Both the position numbers and the translations under genes were made by a program. Shown one piece after another: positions 1 to 7,928 of a DNA stretch of 64,000 nucleotides. The stretch comes from Clostridia bacterium (lineage in GTDB: Bacteria > Bacillota > Clostridia > Oscillospirales > Acutalibacteraceae): the NCBI GenBank assembly GCA_017468425.1, contig JAFUIO010000020.1, positions 1 to 64,000 on the forward strand. Direction: 5' to 3'. The notes beneath the pieces are model-generated. The model saw nothing but the letters and a program-made list of their open reading frames with translations. It made no database searches and had not been told where the DNA came from. Each line of letters opens with the position of its first letter. The stretch's first letter is position 1.

Positions 1-56
1 AGAATATAGTCCTCGAAGCAAGACAAGGTGTAGCCGTAGAATATCTCACGGCATAA
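1..56 (+). CDS. C-terminal end of an unidentified protein (partial)
   Basis: An open frame enters from the left edge (first complete codon at base 3) and stops at TAA 54-56, giving about 17 residues ending EYLTA. The composition (LEARQGVAVEYL) looks protein-like, but the piece is too short to name. A second frame is also open here, so the assignment is weak. Confidence 0.3.
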   Translation, partial: NIVLEARQGVAVEYLTA

Positions 57-84
57 CAAAAAAGAGCAGGCTCAAAACCTGCTC
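57..84 (-). terminator. Rho-independent terminator, minus strand
   Basis: GAGCAGG (64-70) and CCTGCTC (78-84) form a 7-bp stem with a 7-nt loop. Read on the minus strand it is followed by TTTTTTGTT. It lies downstream of the tRNA-Pro terminator and may be a back-up stop. Read on the plus strand there is no T-run. Confidence 0.6.
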
Positions 85-111
85 GATACATAACAATATT
101 AACTATGAGGA

Positions 112-159
112 AATGTAAAAAAGAAAAGTGAGTATTCACTTGTGTTATGAATACTCACT
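112..159 (-). terminator. Rho-independent terminator of tRNA-Pro
   Basis: A perfect 12-bp inverted repeat (127-138 with 148-159, 9-nt loop) is followed on the minus strand by TTTTCTTTTTT. It starts one base after the tRNA 3' end, so it ends a single-tRNA transcript. Confidence 0.85.
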
Positions 160-160
160 A

Positions 161-237
161 TGGTCGGAGTGACGGGACTTGAACCCATGGCCTCTTGGTC
201 CCGAACCAAGCGCGATACCAAACTTCGCCACACCCCG
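161..237 (-). tRNA. tRNA-Pro (anticodon CGG)
   Basis: The minus strand reads as a full cloverleaf: acceptor 5' strand CGGGGTG pairs with CACTCCG (one G-U), then A73 and an encoded CCA at 161-163. The anticodon stem CTTGG/CCAAG closes a TTCGGGA loop, giving anticodon CGG, which reads CCG codons. The T arm has the GTTCAAGTC pattern. It is a single tRNA with its own promoter and terminator. Confidence 0.93.
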
Positions 238-271
238 ATATTTATTTGTTCTTGTCGCTTTTGACTAGCAT

Positions 272-300
272 ATTATATAACATTCATTGAATAAAATCAA
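272..300 (-). promoter_or_regulatory. Promoter of tRNA-Pro
   Basis: On the minus strand TTGATT (295-300) and TATAAT (272-277) are 17 bases apart, the spacing of a vegetative sigma-A promoter. Transcription would begin near 265, about 28 nt before the mature tRNA. Confidence 0.7.
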
Positions 301-356
301 GAGCTAATTTGAAAAAAATTAAAATCAGGTAAAAACGTAGATTATTGCAGTTATCA

Positions 357-385
357 TTGCTTAATTTCAGAAAATATGGTATATT
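357..385 (+). promoter_or_regulatory. Promoter of the histidine phosphatase gene
   Basis: TTGCTT (357-362) and TATATT (380-385) are 17 bases apart. The expected transcript start near 392 lies downstream of the first in-frame ATG (376), so that ATG cannot be used and a later start is favoured. Confidence 0.5.
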
Positions 386-417
386 CAGTTTGTGTATTAA
401 TTATGGCAGGTGAGATT

Positions 418-1029
418 ATGATTCTTTATATTGCACGACATGGTGAATCGTTGGGAAATACGGGTGAAAATAACAGTGTTGATCCTGAACTTTCTGAAAA
501 AGGAAAAACACAGGCATCTCTGCTTGGCAAAAGAATGGAAAAAGAAAAAATAGACTGCATTATATCAAGTCCGCTTATCAGAGCAGTTGAAACTGCGGTT
601 GCAACTGCTGAACTCAAAAATATGCCGATTGAGATCTGGCCGCTTTTGTTTGAGGTTGGTACGGAATCAAGCTTCAAAGGGCAGGGTATTGATAATCTTA
701 AAAAGATTTATAATAACCTTTTATGTTATGATGATGGAATTGAATATCCTATGTGTCTCGGAAACGAAAACAAGGAGATTGCATACCAAAGGGCAAAAGA
801 AGTAATAGAAAGAATAAGAAAACGTTTTGACGATAACGCAACTGTAATGATTGTTGCTCACGGTACTTTCAACAACTACCTTATTAATGCTGCTTTCGGA
901 TTTCCTGTAAGAGATGATTTTAATTTCTGTCAGGAAAATACGGGCCTTAATTGCATTAAATTCATAAAAGATGGTATCGACAAAGTGAAAGCTGAGTTTA
1001 CTAATGACTATTCTCATCTGTGTATATAA
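418..1029 (+). CDS. Histidine phosphatase superfamily protein (phosphoglycerate mutase-like)
   Basis: Cytoplasmic phosphatase/mutase of about 203 residues. The catalytic RHG motif (ARHGESLGNTG) is near residue 7 and the second catalytic histidine is in VAHGTFNNYL near the C-terminus. Family members act on small phosphorylated metabolites; the substrate cannot be read from sequence. ATG 418 is chosen because AGGTGAG lies just upstream and because the promoter at 357-385 would begin transcription after the earlier ATG 376. ATG 403 is a second in-frame option. The gene is monocistronic; rhaA has its own promoter downstream. Confidence 0.85.
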   Translation: MILYIARHGESLGNTGENNSVDPELSEKGKTQASLLGKRMEKEKIDCIISSPLIRAVETAVATAELKNMPIEIWPLLFEVGTESSFKGQGIDNLKKIYNNLLCYDDGIEYPMCLGNENKEIAYQRAKEVIERIRKRFDDNATVMIVAHGTFNNYLINAAFGFPVRDDFNFCQENTGLNCIKFIKDGIDKVKAEFTNDYSHLCI

Positions 1030-1058
1030 TTTTTAATTATATTTTAAATGTAAAATGA

Positions 1059-1088
1059 TTGACAATGATGAGTCAAATATTTTATAAT
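1059..1088 (+). promoter_or_regulatory. Promoter of rhaA
   Basis: TTGACA (1059-1064) and TATAAT (1083-1088) are 18 bases apart. The box is followed by an AT-rich leader of about 45 nt and the ribosome binding site GAGGTG before ATG 1142. Confidence 0.7.
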
Positions 1089-1141
1089 ATTCTATAATAA
1101 AATAAAATTCAGAATAATGATAATTTTTCAGAGGTGTTTTT

Positions 1142-2383
1142 ATGAGCCGTTTTGAAGAGGCAAAGGCAAAATATTTAAAACAGGGAGTTGACGTGGAAAA
1201 AGCCATTGAAACTCTTAAGAGTATTCCTATAAGTATTCACTGTTGGCAGGGTGATGACGTTACAGGTTTTGAAAATGCAGATGGTACTCTTACCGGTGGT
1301 ATACAGACAACAGGTAACTATCCCGGCAAAGCAAGAACTCCGGATGAACTTATGGCTGACTTTGAGAAGGCAATCAGTCTGATTCCGGGTAAGAAACGTA
1401 TTAACCTTCATGCGTCATATGCGATTTTTGAAGGCAATAAGGTTGATCGCGATGAACTGAAACCCGAGCATTTTAAAAAGTGGGTTGATTTTGCTAAAAA
1501 GAATGACATAGGTGTTGATTTTAACCCTACTTTCTTCAGCCATGATAAAGCTGCAGATAGTCTTACTCTTTCAAGTCCTGATGATGAAAAGAGAGAATTC
1601 TGGATTAAGCATGGTATCGCTTCACGCAGAATCGCTGCATATTTTGCAAAAGAACTCGGCACACATTGTCTTAACAATGTGTGGATTCCTGATGGCTATA
1701 AAGAGATTCCTGCAGACCGTTTAGGGCCCAGAATGCGTCTTAAAAACAGTCTTGACAGAATTTTTGAAGAAAAACTCGACGGCGTTGTTGACTGTATCGA
1801 AAGTAAAGTTTTCGGTATTGGTCTTGAGGCGTATACAGTAGGCAGTAACGAATTCTGCCTTTCATATGCTGCATCAAAAGGTGATGTTTACTACCTTCTT
1901 GATAACGGCCATTTCCATCCTACAGAAGTTGTAAGTGATAAAATTCCCAGTCTGCTTACATTCTTTGATAAAATTCCTCTCCATGTTACACGTGCAGTAA
2001 GATGGGATAGTGACCACGTTGTTATCCTTGAAGATGAAATAAAAGAAATCGCAAAAGAAATCGTAAGAAATAATGCTGAAGAAAAAGTTCTTATCGGTCT
2101 TGATTTCTTCGATGCAAGTATCAACCGTGTTGCAGCATGGGTAATCGGTACAAGAAATATGCAGAAAGCACTTCTTTATGCACTTCTTCTTCCCAACGCA
2201 AAAATGAAAGCTCTTCAGGATGAAGGTAACTTCACTGAAAAGCTTATGCTTGATGAAGAGATGAAAACATATCCTTTTGGTGATGTTTGGGAAGAATATT
2301 GTAAGCAGTCAGGTGTGCCTGCAGATGAAAGCTGGTATAATGAAGTAAAACAGTATGAGCAGGATGTGCTTCTGAAAAGATAA
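1142..2383 (+). CDS. rhaA: L-rhamnose isomerase
   Basis: 413 residues, close to the family's usual ~415-420. It converts L-rhamnose to L-rhamnulose in the cytosol, the first step of rhamnose breakdown, using Mn2+ or a similar metal. The N-terminal pattern [14 protein letters not shown] and the metal-site regions ([33 protein letters not shown]) are typical of RhaA. No rhaB kinase, rhaD aldolase or rhamnose transporter is next to it, so the pathway is dispersed or incomplete here. GAGGTG precedes the ATG. The following gene starts 21 bp downstream and may be co-transcribed although it looks unrelated. Confidence 0.95.
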   Translation: MSRFEEAKAKYLKQGVDVEKAIETLKSIPISIHCWQGDDVTGFENADGTLTGGIQTTGNYPGKARTPDELMADFEKAISLIPGKKRINLHASYAIFEGNKVDRDELKPEHFKKWVDFAKKNDIGVDFNPTFFSHDKAADSLTLSSPDDEKREFWIKHGIASRRIAAYFAKELGTHCLNNVWIPDGYKEIPADRLGPRMRLKNSLDRIFEEKLDGVVDCIESKVFGIGLEAYTVGSNEFCLSYAASKGDVYYLLDNGHFHPTEVVSDKIPSLLTFFDKIPLHVTRAVRWDSDHVVILEDEIKEIAKEIVRNNAEEKVLIGLDFFDASINRVAAWVIGTRNMQKALLYALLLPNAKMKALQDEGNFTEKLMLDEEMKTYPFGDVWEEYCKQSGVPADESWYNEVKQYEQDVLLKR

Positions 2384-2404
2384 TTTTGAAGAAGGAAGAT
2401 TGTT

Positions 2405-3208
2405 TTGGATAGAAGAAGAAAAAAAGCACAAAAACGTAGAGAAGAATATAACAAAGCAGTAAAGCACAAAATGGAAAGTGCCGCAGACCTTGCCGATAAA
2501 TATTCAAAAGTATATGAGATGACGGGGAAAACTGCAGGTTCTGCCGGCAGAAGACTCACTTCAACGGCACAGAAAAAAATGTTATACCAGATTGGTGCAA
2601 TATTTACTCACACTGTTATATTGGTGTTACTTATAGCACTTGTGTTTTTGCCTTTCAGGAAAAATCTGAAAGATATCTGGCAGAAGTATTTTTCTGAAAC
2701 CGTGCCGGAATTTATTTCATCGGCGCTTACTGATGATTTTGTCGGCTCAGATAATGTTGACAGTAATGTTCATTTCAATAGCATACAACAGCCTGATATT
2801 AATTGTTCATATGCAAAACTCACGTCTGACGGAATTGATAGTAAGATTTATTTCGGTCTGACAGAGGAAGCATTGCTTGAAGGTGTGTGCCAGATATCAA
2901 CTACGTCGTTGCCCGGTCTCGGTAAGCCTGTGATGGTATACGGATATAACAGTACATATCTTTATGAAATAGAGAATATTACTGAAGGTGATATAATTAA
3001 AATCACTACTAATTATGGTGTGTACAGTTATTCTGTAGGGTTTACAGGAAGTTTTGATAAAGAAACAGAGCCCCCGTATAATCTGGACGCAGATGAAGAA
3101 ATGTTGATAATCTGCACTGATTATCCGTTCAATGAATATAAAACAGAGTTCAGTGAAACCTATTGCGTTATAGCAAAAAAAGTTTCCGGACCTGTTGTTG
3201 AATATTAA
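2405..3208 (+). CDS. Membrane-anchored sortase-fold protein lacking the catalytic triad
   Basis: 267 residues from a TTG start with GAAGGAAG upstream. It has a very basic cytosolic N-terminus (1-60), one membrane helix (about 66-84), then an extracellular domain (about 125-260) that follows the class D-type sortase pattern: a segment ending SLPGLGKPVMVYGYNST, then the ITEGDIIKI strand and NYGVYSYSV. In active sortases the first segment carries the His of GHRDT, the TCYPF box carries the Cys, and the ERY region carries the Arg. Here these positions read Tyr181, Asp239 (ICTDYPF) and Thr252. All three catalytic residues are therefore replaced, and transpeptidation is unlikely. Cys237 lies two residues before the normal site. 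The fold assignment is my reading of sequence motifs. No LPXTG-type substrate is visible in the window. Confidence 0.65.
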   Translation: MDRRRKKAQKRREEYNKAVKHKMESAADLADKYSKVYEMTGKTAGSAGRRLTSTAQKKMLYQIGAIFTHTVILVLLIALVFLPFRKNLKDIWQKYFSETVPEFISSALTDDFVGSDNVDSNVHFNSIQQPDINCSYAKLTSDGIDSKIYFGLTEEALLEGVCQISTTSLPGLGKPVMVYGYNSTYLYEIENITEGDIIKITTNYGVYSYSVGFTGSFDKETEPPYNLDADEEMLIICTDYPFNEYKTEFSETYCVIAKKVSGPVVEY

Positions 3209-3224
3209 TAGAGAGGTGCTGACT

Positions 3225-4091
3225 ATGAAAATGGAAAATAACACCTCAACCGCTAAACAGGTTTTATTGCACACCGTGTCATTTTTTATGGCACTTGCTA
3301 TTGTTTTTATTTCAGCTATGGTTGTGGCGGATATAACTTTGTTTAATGATCGGGAACTATTGTCGAAGGTTTCCGGTACAAACTATTTTTCACAATTAAA
3401 TGAAGATGTTGTTCTTAAAATTAAAACAATCGGCGCAAAATACGGAGTAGATTATAGGATTATTACAGACGTAATCACTCCGGGTAAGATCGACACTGAT
3501 ATGACTATATATTTCAATTCATTGAAGATAGAAGATCCTGACAGTGCCAAAGATACGATTGATGTGAAAACTCTTGAAAAGCAACTTATTGATAAATTTG
3601 AGGAAAACAATGCTTTTATTACAGATTCGCAGGAGTTATCGCTGCAAACAATTGCAGCTTTGATTGCCGAGGAATACAAAGACGCAATTGTTATAGAACA
3701 TTTTGAAGCTTTTCTTGTTTTTGCACGTGAATACAGGACTGTAAGCCGTTACGTGTTTTTTGGTTTGTTAGTATTCCTGATATATCTTGTTTGCGTTGTT
3801 TTTGTTCTGAACGGTAAACAACAGAAGCATAAATTGCTTCGAAGATATTCAATCAGTTTTGGTAGTGCAGGACTTACTATAATATGTATTTCTCTTGTTA
3901 TCAGATTTACTGAAATTATTGAGAGGGTTTCATTTGTGTCTTCAGAACGTGAATATAATCTCTTTGTTTATGTTTTTACCGATTTTGTTAAAAATTACTC
4001 TATTGTAGGTGTCGGCTGCGTTATGGTAGCAGTTGTTTTGCTTGCTTTGTGGTACTTGTCTGTTACAGGCAGAACAAGACGCTTTATTTGA
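3225..4091 (+). CDS. Four-helix membrane protein of unknown function
   Basis: 288 residues from ATG 3225 (GAGAGGTG upstream), 16 bp after the sortase-like gene, so probably co-transcribed with it. It has one N-terminal membrane helix (about 16-37), an extracytoplasmic domain of roughly 130 residues, then three C-terminal helices (about 173-193, 210-232, 255-280). I recognise no family. Topology resembles a surface sensor or assembly factor, but that is only inference. Its last 8 bases overlap the end of spoIIID on the opposite strand. Confidence 0.75.
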   Translation: MKMENNTSTAKQVLLHTVSFFMALAIVFISAMVVADITLFNDRELLSKVSGTNYFSQLNEDVVLKIKTIGAKYGVDYRIITDVITPGKIDTDMTIYFNSLKIEDPDSAKDTIDVKTLEKQLIDKFEENNAFITDSQELSLQTIAALIAEEYKDAIVIEHFEAFLVFAREYRTVSRYVFFGLLVFLIYLVCVVFVLNGKQQKHKLLRRYSISFGSAGLTIICISLVIRFTEIIERVSFVSSEREYNLFVYVFTDFVKNYSIVGVGCVMVAVVLLALWYLSVTGRTRRFI

Positions 4092-4335
4092 GTGATTTAT
4101 ATTTTTCTTTTGTTGCAATACCGCCTCTGATATGACGTTGTGCTTTGTTCAGTTCAAGCACTTCTCTTACCATGTGATAAAGTTGAGGGTTGAATTCTTT
4201 CAGTCTTGTTGCAACATCCATATGTACAGTTGATTTACTTATTCCGAACTGCTTTGCTGTGGCTCTCACAGTGGAGCGGTTCTCTACAATATATACACCT
4301 AATTCTACTGCTCGTTCTTCAACGGGATTTTTCAT
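4084..4335 (-). CDS. spoIIID: Sporulation transcriptional regulator SpoIIID
   Basis: 83 residues, the family's usual size. SpoIIID is a mother-cell DNA-binding protein that activates or represses sigma-E and sigma-K genes during sporulation. The helix-turn-helix (TVRATAKQFGISKSTVHMDV, about 22-41) and the flanking ERAVELGVYI and LNKAQRHIRGG segments match the family. Position 38 is Met where I recall Lys (STVHKDV) in Bacillus. GGAGG precedes the ATG. It is transcribed alone, convergent with the membrane protein gene, with an 8-bp overlap of coding ends. Confidence 0.93.
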   Translation of the reverse strand: MKNPVEERAVELGVYIVENRSTVRATAKQFGISKSTVHMDVATRLKEFNPQLYHMVREVLELNKAQRHIRGGIATKEKYKSLK

Positions 4336-4365
4336 TTATATAACCTCCAAAACTCTGTTAATACT

Positions 4366-4393
4366 TACATATGCGTTCATGGAGGAATATATG
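4366..4393 (-). promoter_or_regulatory. Possible sigma-E-type promoter of spoIIID
   Basis: On the minus strand CATATATT (4386-4393) and CATATGTA (4366-4373) are 12 bases apart and resemble the sigma-E elements (ATATT near -35, CATANNNT near -10). The spacing is slightly short. Known SpoIIID genes are sigma-E dependent, which makes this worth listing. Confidence 0.35.
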
Positions 4394-4417
4394 ATTTCAG
4401 GGAAGGAGAATTAATAT

Positions 4418-5113
4418 ATGAAATTAATCGGATTGCAGAAAATGACTGTTCTTGATTTCCCCGGAAGAGTCGCATGTATAGTTTTTACATTCGGATGTAA
4501 CTTCAGATGTCCTTTTTGCCATAATGCTTCACTTGTTATGGGAGATGGTGAAAGTGATGTCAGCGAAGATGAGTTTTTTGCTTATCTGAAAAAACGTCAG
4601 GGTATTCTTGATGGTGTTGTTGTTACGGGAGGGGAGCCGCTTCTGCAAAAAGATATTGAAGATTTTCTTCGTAAAATCAAAGCTTTCGGATATGAAATCA
4701 AGCTTGATACAAACGGCACTTTCCCTGAAAAACTCAAGAGTATTGTAAATGAGGGTCTCGTTGATTACGTGGCTATGGATATTAAAAATACTCCCGAACA
4801 TTATGCTGTGACCATAGGAAAAGATGAATTTGATATTGACTGCATAAGGGAAAGTGTTGATTTTCTGATTAATCAGGATAAAGTTGAATATGAATTCCGC
4901 ACAACAGTTGTTGCTCAATTCCATTCCGAAGAAATGATGGATGAAATCGGTGAGTTCATTAAAGGTGCAAAGAATTATTATTTGCAGGGCTTTGTGGATT
5001 CAGGCGACCTGATAGGCGAAAATATGTCAGCTCTTCCTAAAGCAAATATGCAGAAGATGGCGGACAGAATCCGTCCGTATGTACAGAATGTTAATCTCAG
5101 AGGAGTCAACTGA
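4418..5113 (+). CDS. nrdG: Anaerobic ribonucleoside-triphosphate reductase activating protein (radical SAM)
   Basis: 231 residues. The 4Fe-4S/SAM motif CNFRCPFC near residue 27 and the VVVTGGEPLLQ loop mark a radical-SAM activase of the NrdG/PflA group. Such enzymes make the glycyl radical on class III ribonucleotide reductase (or another glycyl-radical enzyme) in anaerobes. The opening MKLIGLQKMTVLDFPGRVA is typical of the clostridial NrdG-type branch. The partner reductase nrdD is not in the window, so the exact client is inferred. It starts behind AAGGAG and is followed after 33 bp by an SGNH hydrolase gene. Confidence 0.85.
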   Translation: MKLIGLQKMTVLDFPGRVACIVFTFGCNFRCPFCHNASLVMGDGESDVSEDEFFAYLKKRQGILDGVVVTGGEPLLQKDIEDFLRKIKAFGYEIKLDTNGTFPEKLKSIVNEGLVDYVAMDIKNTPEHYAVTIGKDEFDIDCIRESVDFLINQDKVEYEFRTTVVAQFHSEEMMDEIGEFIKGAKNYYLQGFVDSGDLIGENMSALPKANMQKMADRIRPYVQNVNLRGVN

Positions 5114-5146
5114 ATTCTGTGAACGAAAATCAGGAGTGTGTAAAAA

Positions 5147-5926
5147 ATGGATATTACAGCATTATTTAATGAAAATGAGAAACCTCTTGAAAATATTCCT
5201 GCAAATGGTGGGTTTTGCGGAATTCTGAGAAAAATCGCCTGTGTCGGAGACAGTATGTCTTCCGGTGAGTTTGAAGCGATTAGTGAAAACAGTGAAAAAA
5301 CCTATCACGATATGTTTGAATTTTCATGGGGACAGTTTCTTGCACGTATGACAGGTACAACTGTTTATAACTTTTCGCGAGGCGGTATGACTGCAAAGGA
5401 ATACTGTGAAACGTTTGCCGAACAGAATGATTTCTGGAATGAAGATAAAAAATGTAATGCCTATATAATTGCTTTAGGCGTTAATGATTTGATGAATATG
5501 AATATGCCTGCAGGAACAACAGACGATGTGGATCTGGAGGATTATAAAAACAATAAGCCGACCTTTGCAGGGTATTACGGCAAAATAATTCTGAAGTATA
5601 AAGAGATTCAACCTGATGCGAAATTTTTTCTTCTGACAGTTCCGAATGACAGTGTGTGGGATAACAGAAGAAAGGAACACACAGATTTAATTTATAAATT
5701 TGCTGAACTTTTTTCAAATTGTTATGTTCTTGACTTAGGAAAATATGGTCCGGTGTTCGACGAGACTTTCAAAAAAAGATTCTTTTTAGGCGGACATATG
5801 AATCCGTGCGGATATAATCTGATAGGGCAGATGGTTATGTCGTATATTGACTATATAATCCGTCATAATATGGACGATTTCAGTCAGGTAGGATTTATCG
5901 GCACCGGATATCAGTACAAGAAATGA
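5147..5926 (+). CDS. SGNH/GDSL-type hydrolase
   Basis: 259 residues without a signal peptide, so probably cytosolic. Block I is CVGDSMSSGE (Ser in a GDS context near residue 34), block III is ALGVNDLMN, and the C-terminal block is LGGHMNPCGYN with its catalytic-type His. Family members are esterases, lipases or deacetylases on carbohydrates; the substrate cannot be told. AGGAGTG precedes the ATG. Co-transcription with the activase gene is likely from the 33-bp gap. Confidence 0.8.
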   Translation: MDITALFNENEKPLENIPANGGFCGILRKIACVGDSMSSGEFEAISENSEKTYHDMFEFSWGQFLARMTGTTVYNFSRGGMTAKEYCETFAEQNDFWNEDKKCNAYIIALGVNDLMNMNMPAGTTDDVDLEDYKNNKPTFAGYYGKIILKYKEIQPDAKFFLLTVPNDSVWDNRRKEHTDLIYKFAELFSNCYVLDLGKYGPVFDETFKKRFFLGGHMNPCGYNLIGQMVMSYIDYIIRHNMDDFSQVGFIGTGYQYKK

Positions 5927-5966
5927 AAAAACTTGAAAAATATCTTGAAAAATATTGATTTTACTA

Positions 5967-5995
5967 TTGATTTTTAAAATGACTTGTGCTATAAT
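5967..5995 (+). promoter_or_regulatory. Promoter of rpsB-tsf
   Basis: TTGATT (5967-5972) and TATAAT (5990-5995) are exactly 17 bases apart. Transcription should start near 6002 and give a leader of about 122 nt before rpsB. Confidence 0.8.
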
Positions 5996-6001
5996 TCTAT
6001 A

Positions 6002-6123
6002 GCAAAACGCACGCATGGCGATTGGTCAGCATGTGCATTCACAAGAGTGTTGCGTGTCCAAGTTGAACCGTGCGGTGGAAATAGCGGCAAAAACCGCTTT
6101 ACAAACAAAAGGAGGAAACAAAA
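6002..6123 (+). promoter_or_regulatory. Long structured leader of rpsB (candidate ribosomal-protein autoregulatory leader)
   Basis: About 122 nt between the promoter and rpsB, less AT-rich than other spacers here. CACGCA (6010-6015) can pair with TGCGTG (6051-6056). AGCGG (6083-6087) pairs with CCGCT (6094-6098) around a CAAAAA loop. The ribosome binding site AGGAGG sits at 6110-6115. There is no terminator, so translational rather than transcriptional control is more likely. Many ribosomal-protein operons use such leaders to bind the encoded protein; that S2 binds this one is inference. Confidence 0.5.
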
Positions 6124-6858
6124 ATGGCAGTAGTATCAATGAAACAGCTCTTAGAAGCAGGTGTTCACTTCGGACACCAGACAAGAAGATGGAACCCCAA
6201 AATGTCTCAGTACATCTTTACTGAACGTAACGGTATCTACATCATCGACCTTCAGAAGACTGTAAAGAAGCTTGAAGAAGCTTATCTCTTCATCCGTGAC
6301 ATCGCAGCAGAAGGCGGCGAAGTTCTCTTTGTAGGTACAAAGAAACAGGCTCAGGATTCAGTTAAAGAAGAAGCTATCCGTTGTGATATGCCCTACGTAA
6401 ATGCACGTTGGCTCGGCGGTATGCTCACAAACTTCAACACAATTCAGAGAAGAATCAAGAGACTTGCTCAGCTCAAAACAATGGAGTCTGACGGTACATT
6501 TGACCTTCTCCCCAAAAAAGAAGTTATCAAACTCAACCTTGAAATCGAAAAACTCGAAAAATTCATGGGTGGTATCACAGGTATGAAAAAGCAGCCCGCT
6601 GCTATGTTCATCGTTGACCCCAGAAAAGAAAGAATCGCAGTTGCTGAAGCTCACAAACTTCACATCCCGATCGTTGCTATCGTTGACACAAACTGTGACC
6701 CCGATGAAGTTGATTTCGTAATCCCCGGTAACGATGACGCTATCCGTGCAGTAAAACTTATTGCAGGTGCTATGGCTGATGCTATCATCGAAGGCCGTCA
6801 GGGTGAACAGTCAGCTCCCGCTGCTGAAGAAGCAGTAGCAGAAGAAGCTGCTGAATAA
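6124..6858 (+). CDS. rpsB: 30S ribosomal protein S2
   Basis: 244 residues, full length. S2 sits on the 30S platform and is needed for S1 binding and initiation. The N-terminus [20 protein letters not shown], the [11 protein letters not shown] segment and FIVDPRKE are family hallmarks. The C-terminal tail is short, acidic and Ala/Glu-rich. Strong AGGAGG site. Codon choice is visibly richer in C-ending codons than in neighbours, as expected of a highly expressed gene. tsf follows after a hairpin. Confidence 0.98.
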   Translation: MAVVSMKQLLEAGVHFGHQTRRWNPKMSQYIFTERNGIYIIDLQKTVKKLEEAYLFIRDIAAEGGEVLFVGTKKQAQDSVKEEAIRCDMPYVNARWLGGMLTNFNTIQRRIKRLAQLKTMESDGTFDLLPKKEVIKLNLEIEKLEKFMGGITGMKKQPAAMFIVDPRKERIAVAEAHKLHIPIVAIVDTNCDPDEVDFVIPGNDDAIRAVKLIAGAMADAIIEGRQGEQSAPAAEEAVAEEAAE

Positions 6859-6877
6859 TTCAGATTTTAAAACCTTG

Positions 6878-6900
6878 CTGCCCGAATAACTTTCGGGCAG
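6878..6900 (+). terminator. Intercistronic hairpin between rpsB and tsf
   Basis: CTGCCCGAA (6878-6886) pairs with TTCGGGCAG (6892-6900), 5-nt loop. No U-tract follows, so it is more likely an mRNA-stabilising or weak attenuating hairpin than a full terminator. Confidence 0.55.
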
Positions 6901-6935
6901 TATTAGAATAATTTATAATTCAGGAGGAAATTATT

Positions 6936-7859
6936 ATGGCATTTACAGCTAAAGACGTACAGGCTCTTCGTGAAAAAACAGGCGCTGGTATGATGGATTG
7001 TAAAAAAGCTCTCGTTGAAACAGACGGAGATATGGATAAGGCAGTAGACTTCCTCAGAGAAAAAGGTCTTGCTGCTGCAGCTAAAAAAGCAAGCCGTGTT
7101 GCTGCTGAAGGTACAGTTGCTGCTTACTGCGATGCAAACGCAGGTGCTCTTGTTGAAATCAACTGTGAAACAGACTTCGTTGCTAAAGGTGCTCCCTTTA
7201 TTGCACTTGCAAAAACAGTTGTTGAAACTGTTGCTGCAACAAAACCCGCTGATGTTGATGCTCTTCTTGCAACAAAAGCATTAGGTTCAGACAAAACAGT
7301 TGAAGAAGAAGTTCAGGAAGTATTCCTTGCTCTTCGTGAAAATATGAAAGTTCGTAGATTTGCTGTTGTTGAAGGTCACACAGCAACTTATATCCACGCT
7401 GGCGGTTCAGTTGGTGTTATCGTTGCTTTTGATACAGACGATGCAACAGCTGCTAAAGATGAATTCGCAGCTATGGGTAAAAACGTTGCAATGCAGGTTG
7501 CAGCTATGAACCCCGCATATCTTGATGATGCATCAGTTCCTGCCGAAGTTCTTGAAAAAGAAAAAGGCATCCTCATCGCTCAGATGAAAGAAGATCCCAA
7601 AATGGCTAACAAACCCGAACAGGTTCTTGCAAAAATCGTTGAAGGTAAAGTTGGCAAATTCTATAAAGAAAACTGCCTTGTTAACCAGGACTTCGTTCGT
7701 TCAGACCTCTTTGACGGTAACGTTTCAGGTTATGTTGCTTCAGTTGCTAAAGCACTCGGCGCTGACATTAAGCTTAAGAGCTTTGTTCGCTTCGAAAAAG
7801 GCGAAGGCATCCAGAAGAGAGAAGACAACTTCGCTGATGAAGTTGCAAGCATGATGTAA
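6936..7859 (+). CDS. tsf: Translation elongation factor Ts
   Basis: 307 residues. EF-Ts exchanges GDP for GTP on EF-Tu in the cytosol. The N-terminal UBA-like region (VQALREKTGAGMMDCKKAL) is followed by the conserved NCETDFVAKG core near residue 75 and two dimerisation subdomains. AGGAGG site. It is the second gene of the classical rpsB-tsf operon; the pyrH and frr genes that often follow are absent here. Confidence 0.97.
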   Translation: MAFTAKDVQALREKTGAGMMDCKKALVETDGDMDKAVDFLREKGLAAAAKKASRVAAEGTVAAYCDANAGALVEINCETDFVAKGAPFIALAKTVVETVAATKPADVDALLATKALGSDKTVEEEVQEVFLALRENMKVRRFAVVEGHTATYIHAGGSVGVIVAFDTDDATAAKDEFAAMGKNVAMQVAAMNPAYLDDASVPAEVLEKEKGILIAQMKEDPKMANKPEQVLAKIVEGKVGKFYKENCLVNQDFVRSDLFDGNVSGYVASVAKALGADIKLKSFVRFEKGEGIQKREDNFADEVASMM

Positions 7860-7880
7860 TTAATATTATTATCAATATTT

Positions 7881-7911
7881 AAACCCTCGGCTATGTCGGG
7901 GGTTTAATTTT
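7881..7911 (+). terminator. Terminator after tsf
   Basis: AAACCCTCGG (7881-7890) pairs with TCGGGGGTTT (7896-7905), including two G-U pairs, and is followed by AATTTT. The tail is modest, so some read-through into nanE 18 bp later is plausible. Confidence 0.65.
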
Positions 7912-7928
7912 AAATGATAGGTGATTTT

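Noticed and set aside
6015..6224. A 69-codon open frame through the rpsB leader
   Set aside because: It runs into rpsB in another frame and has no ribosome site; the stretch is better explained as leader RNA.
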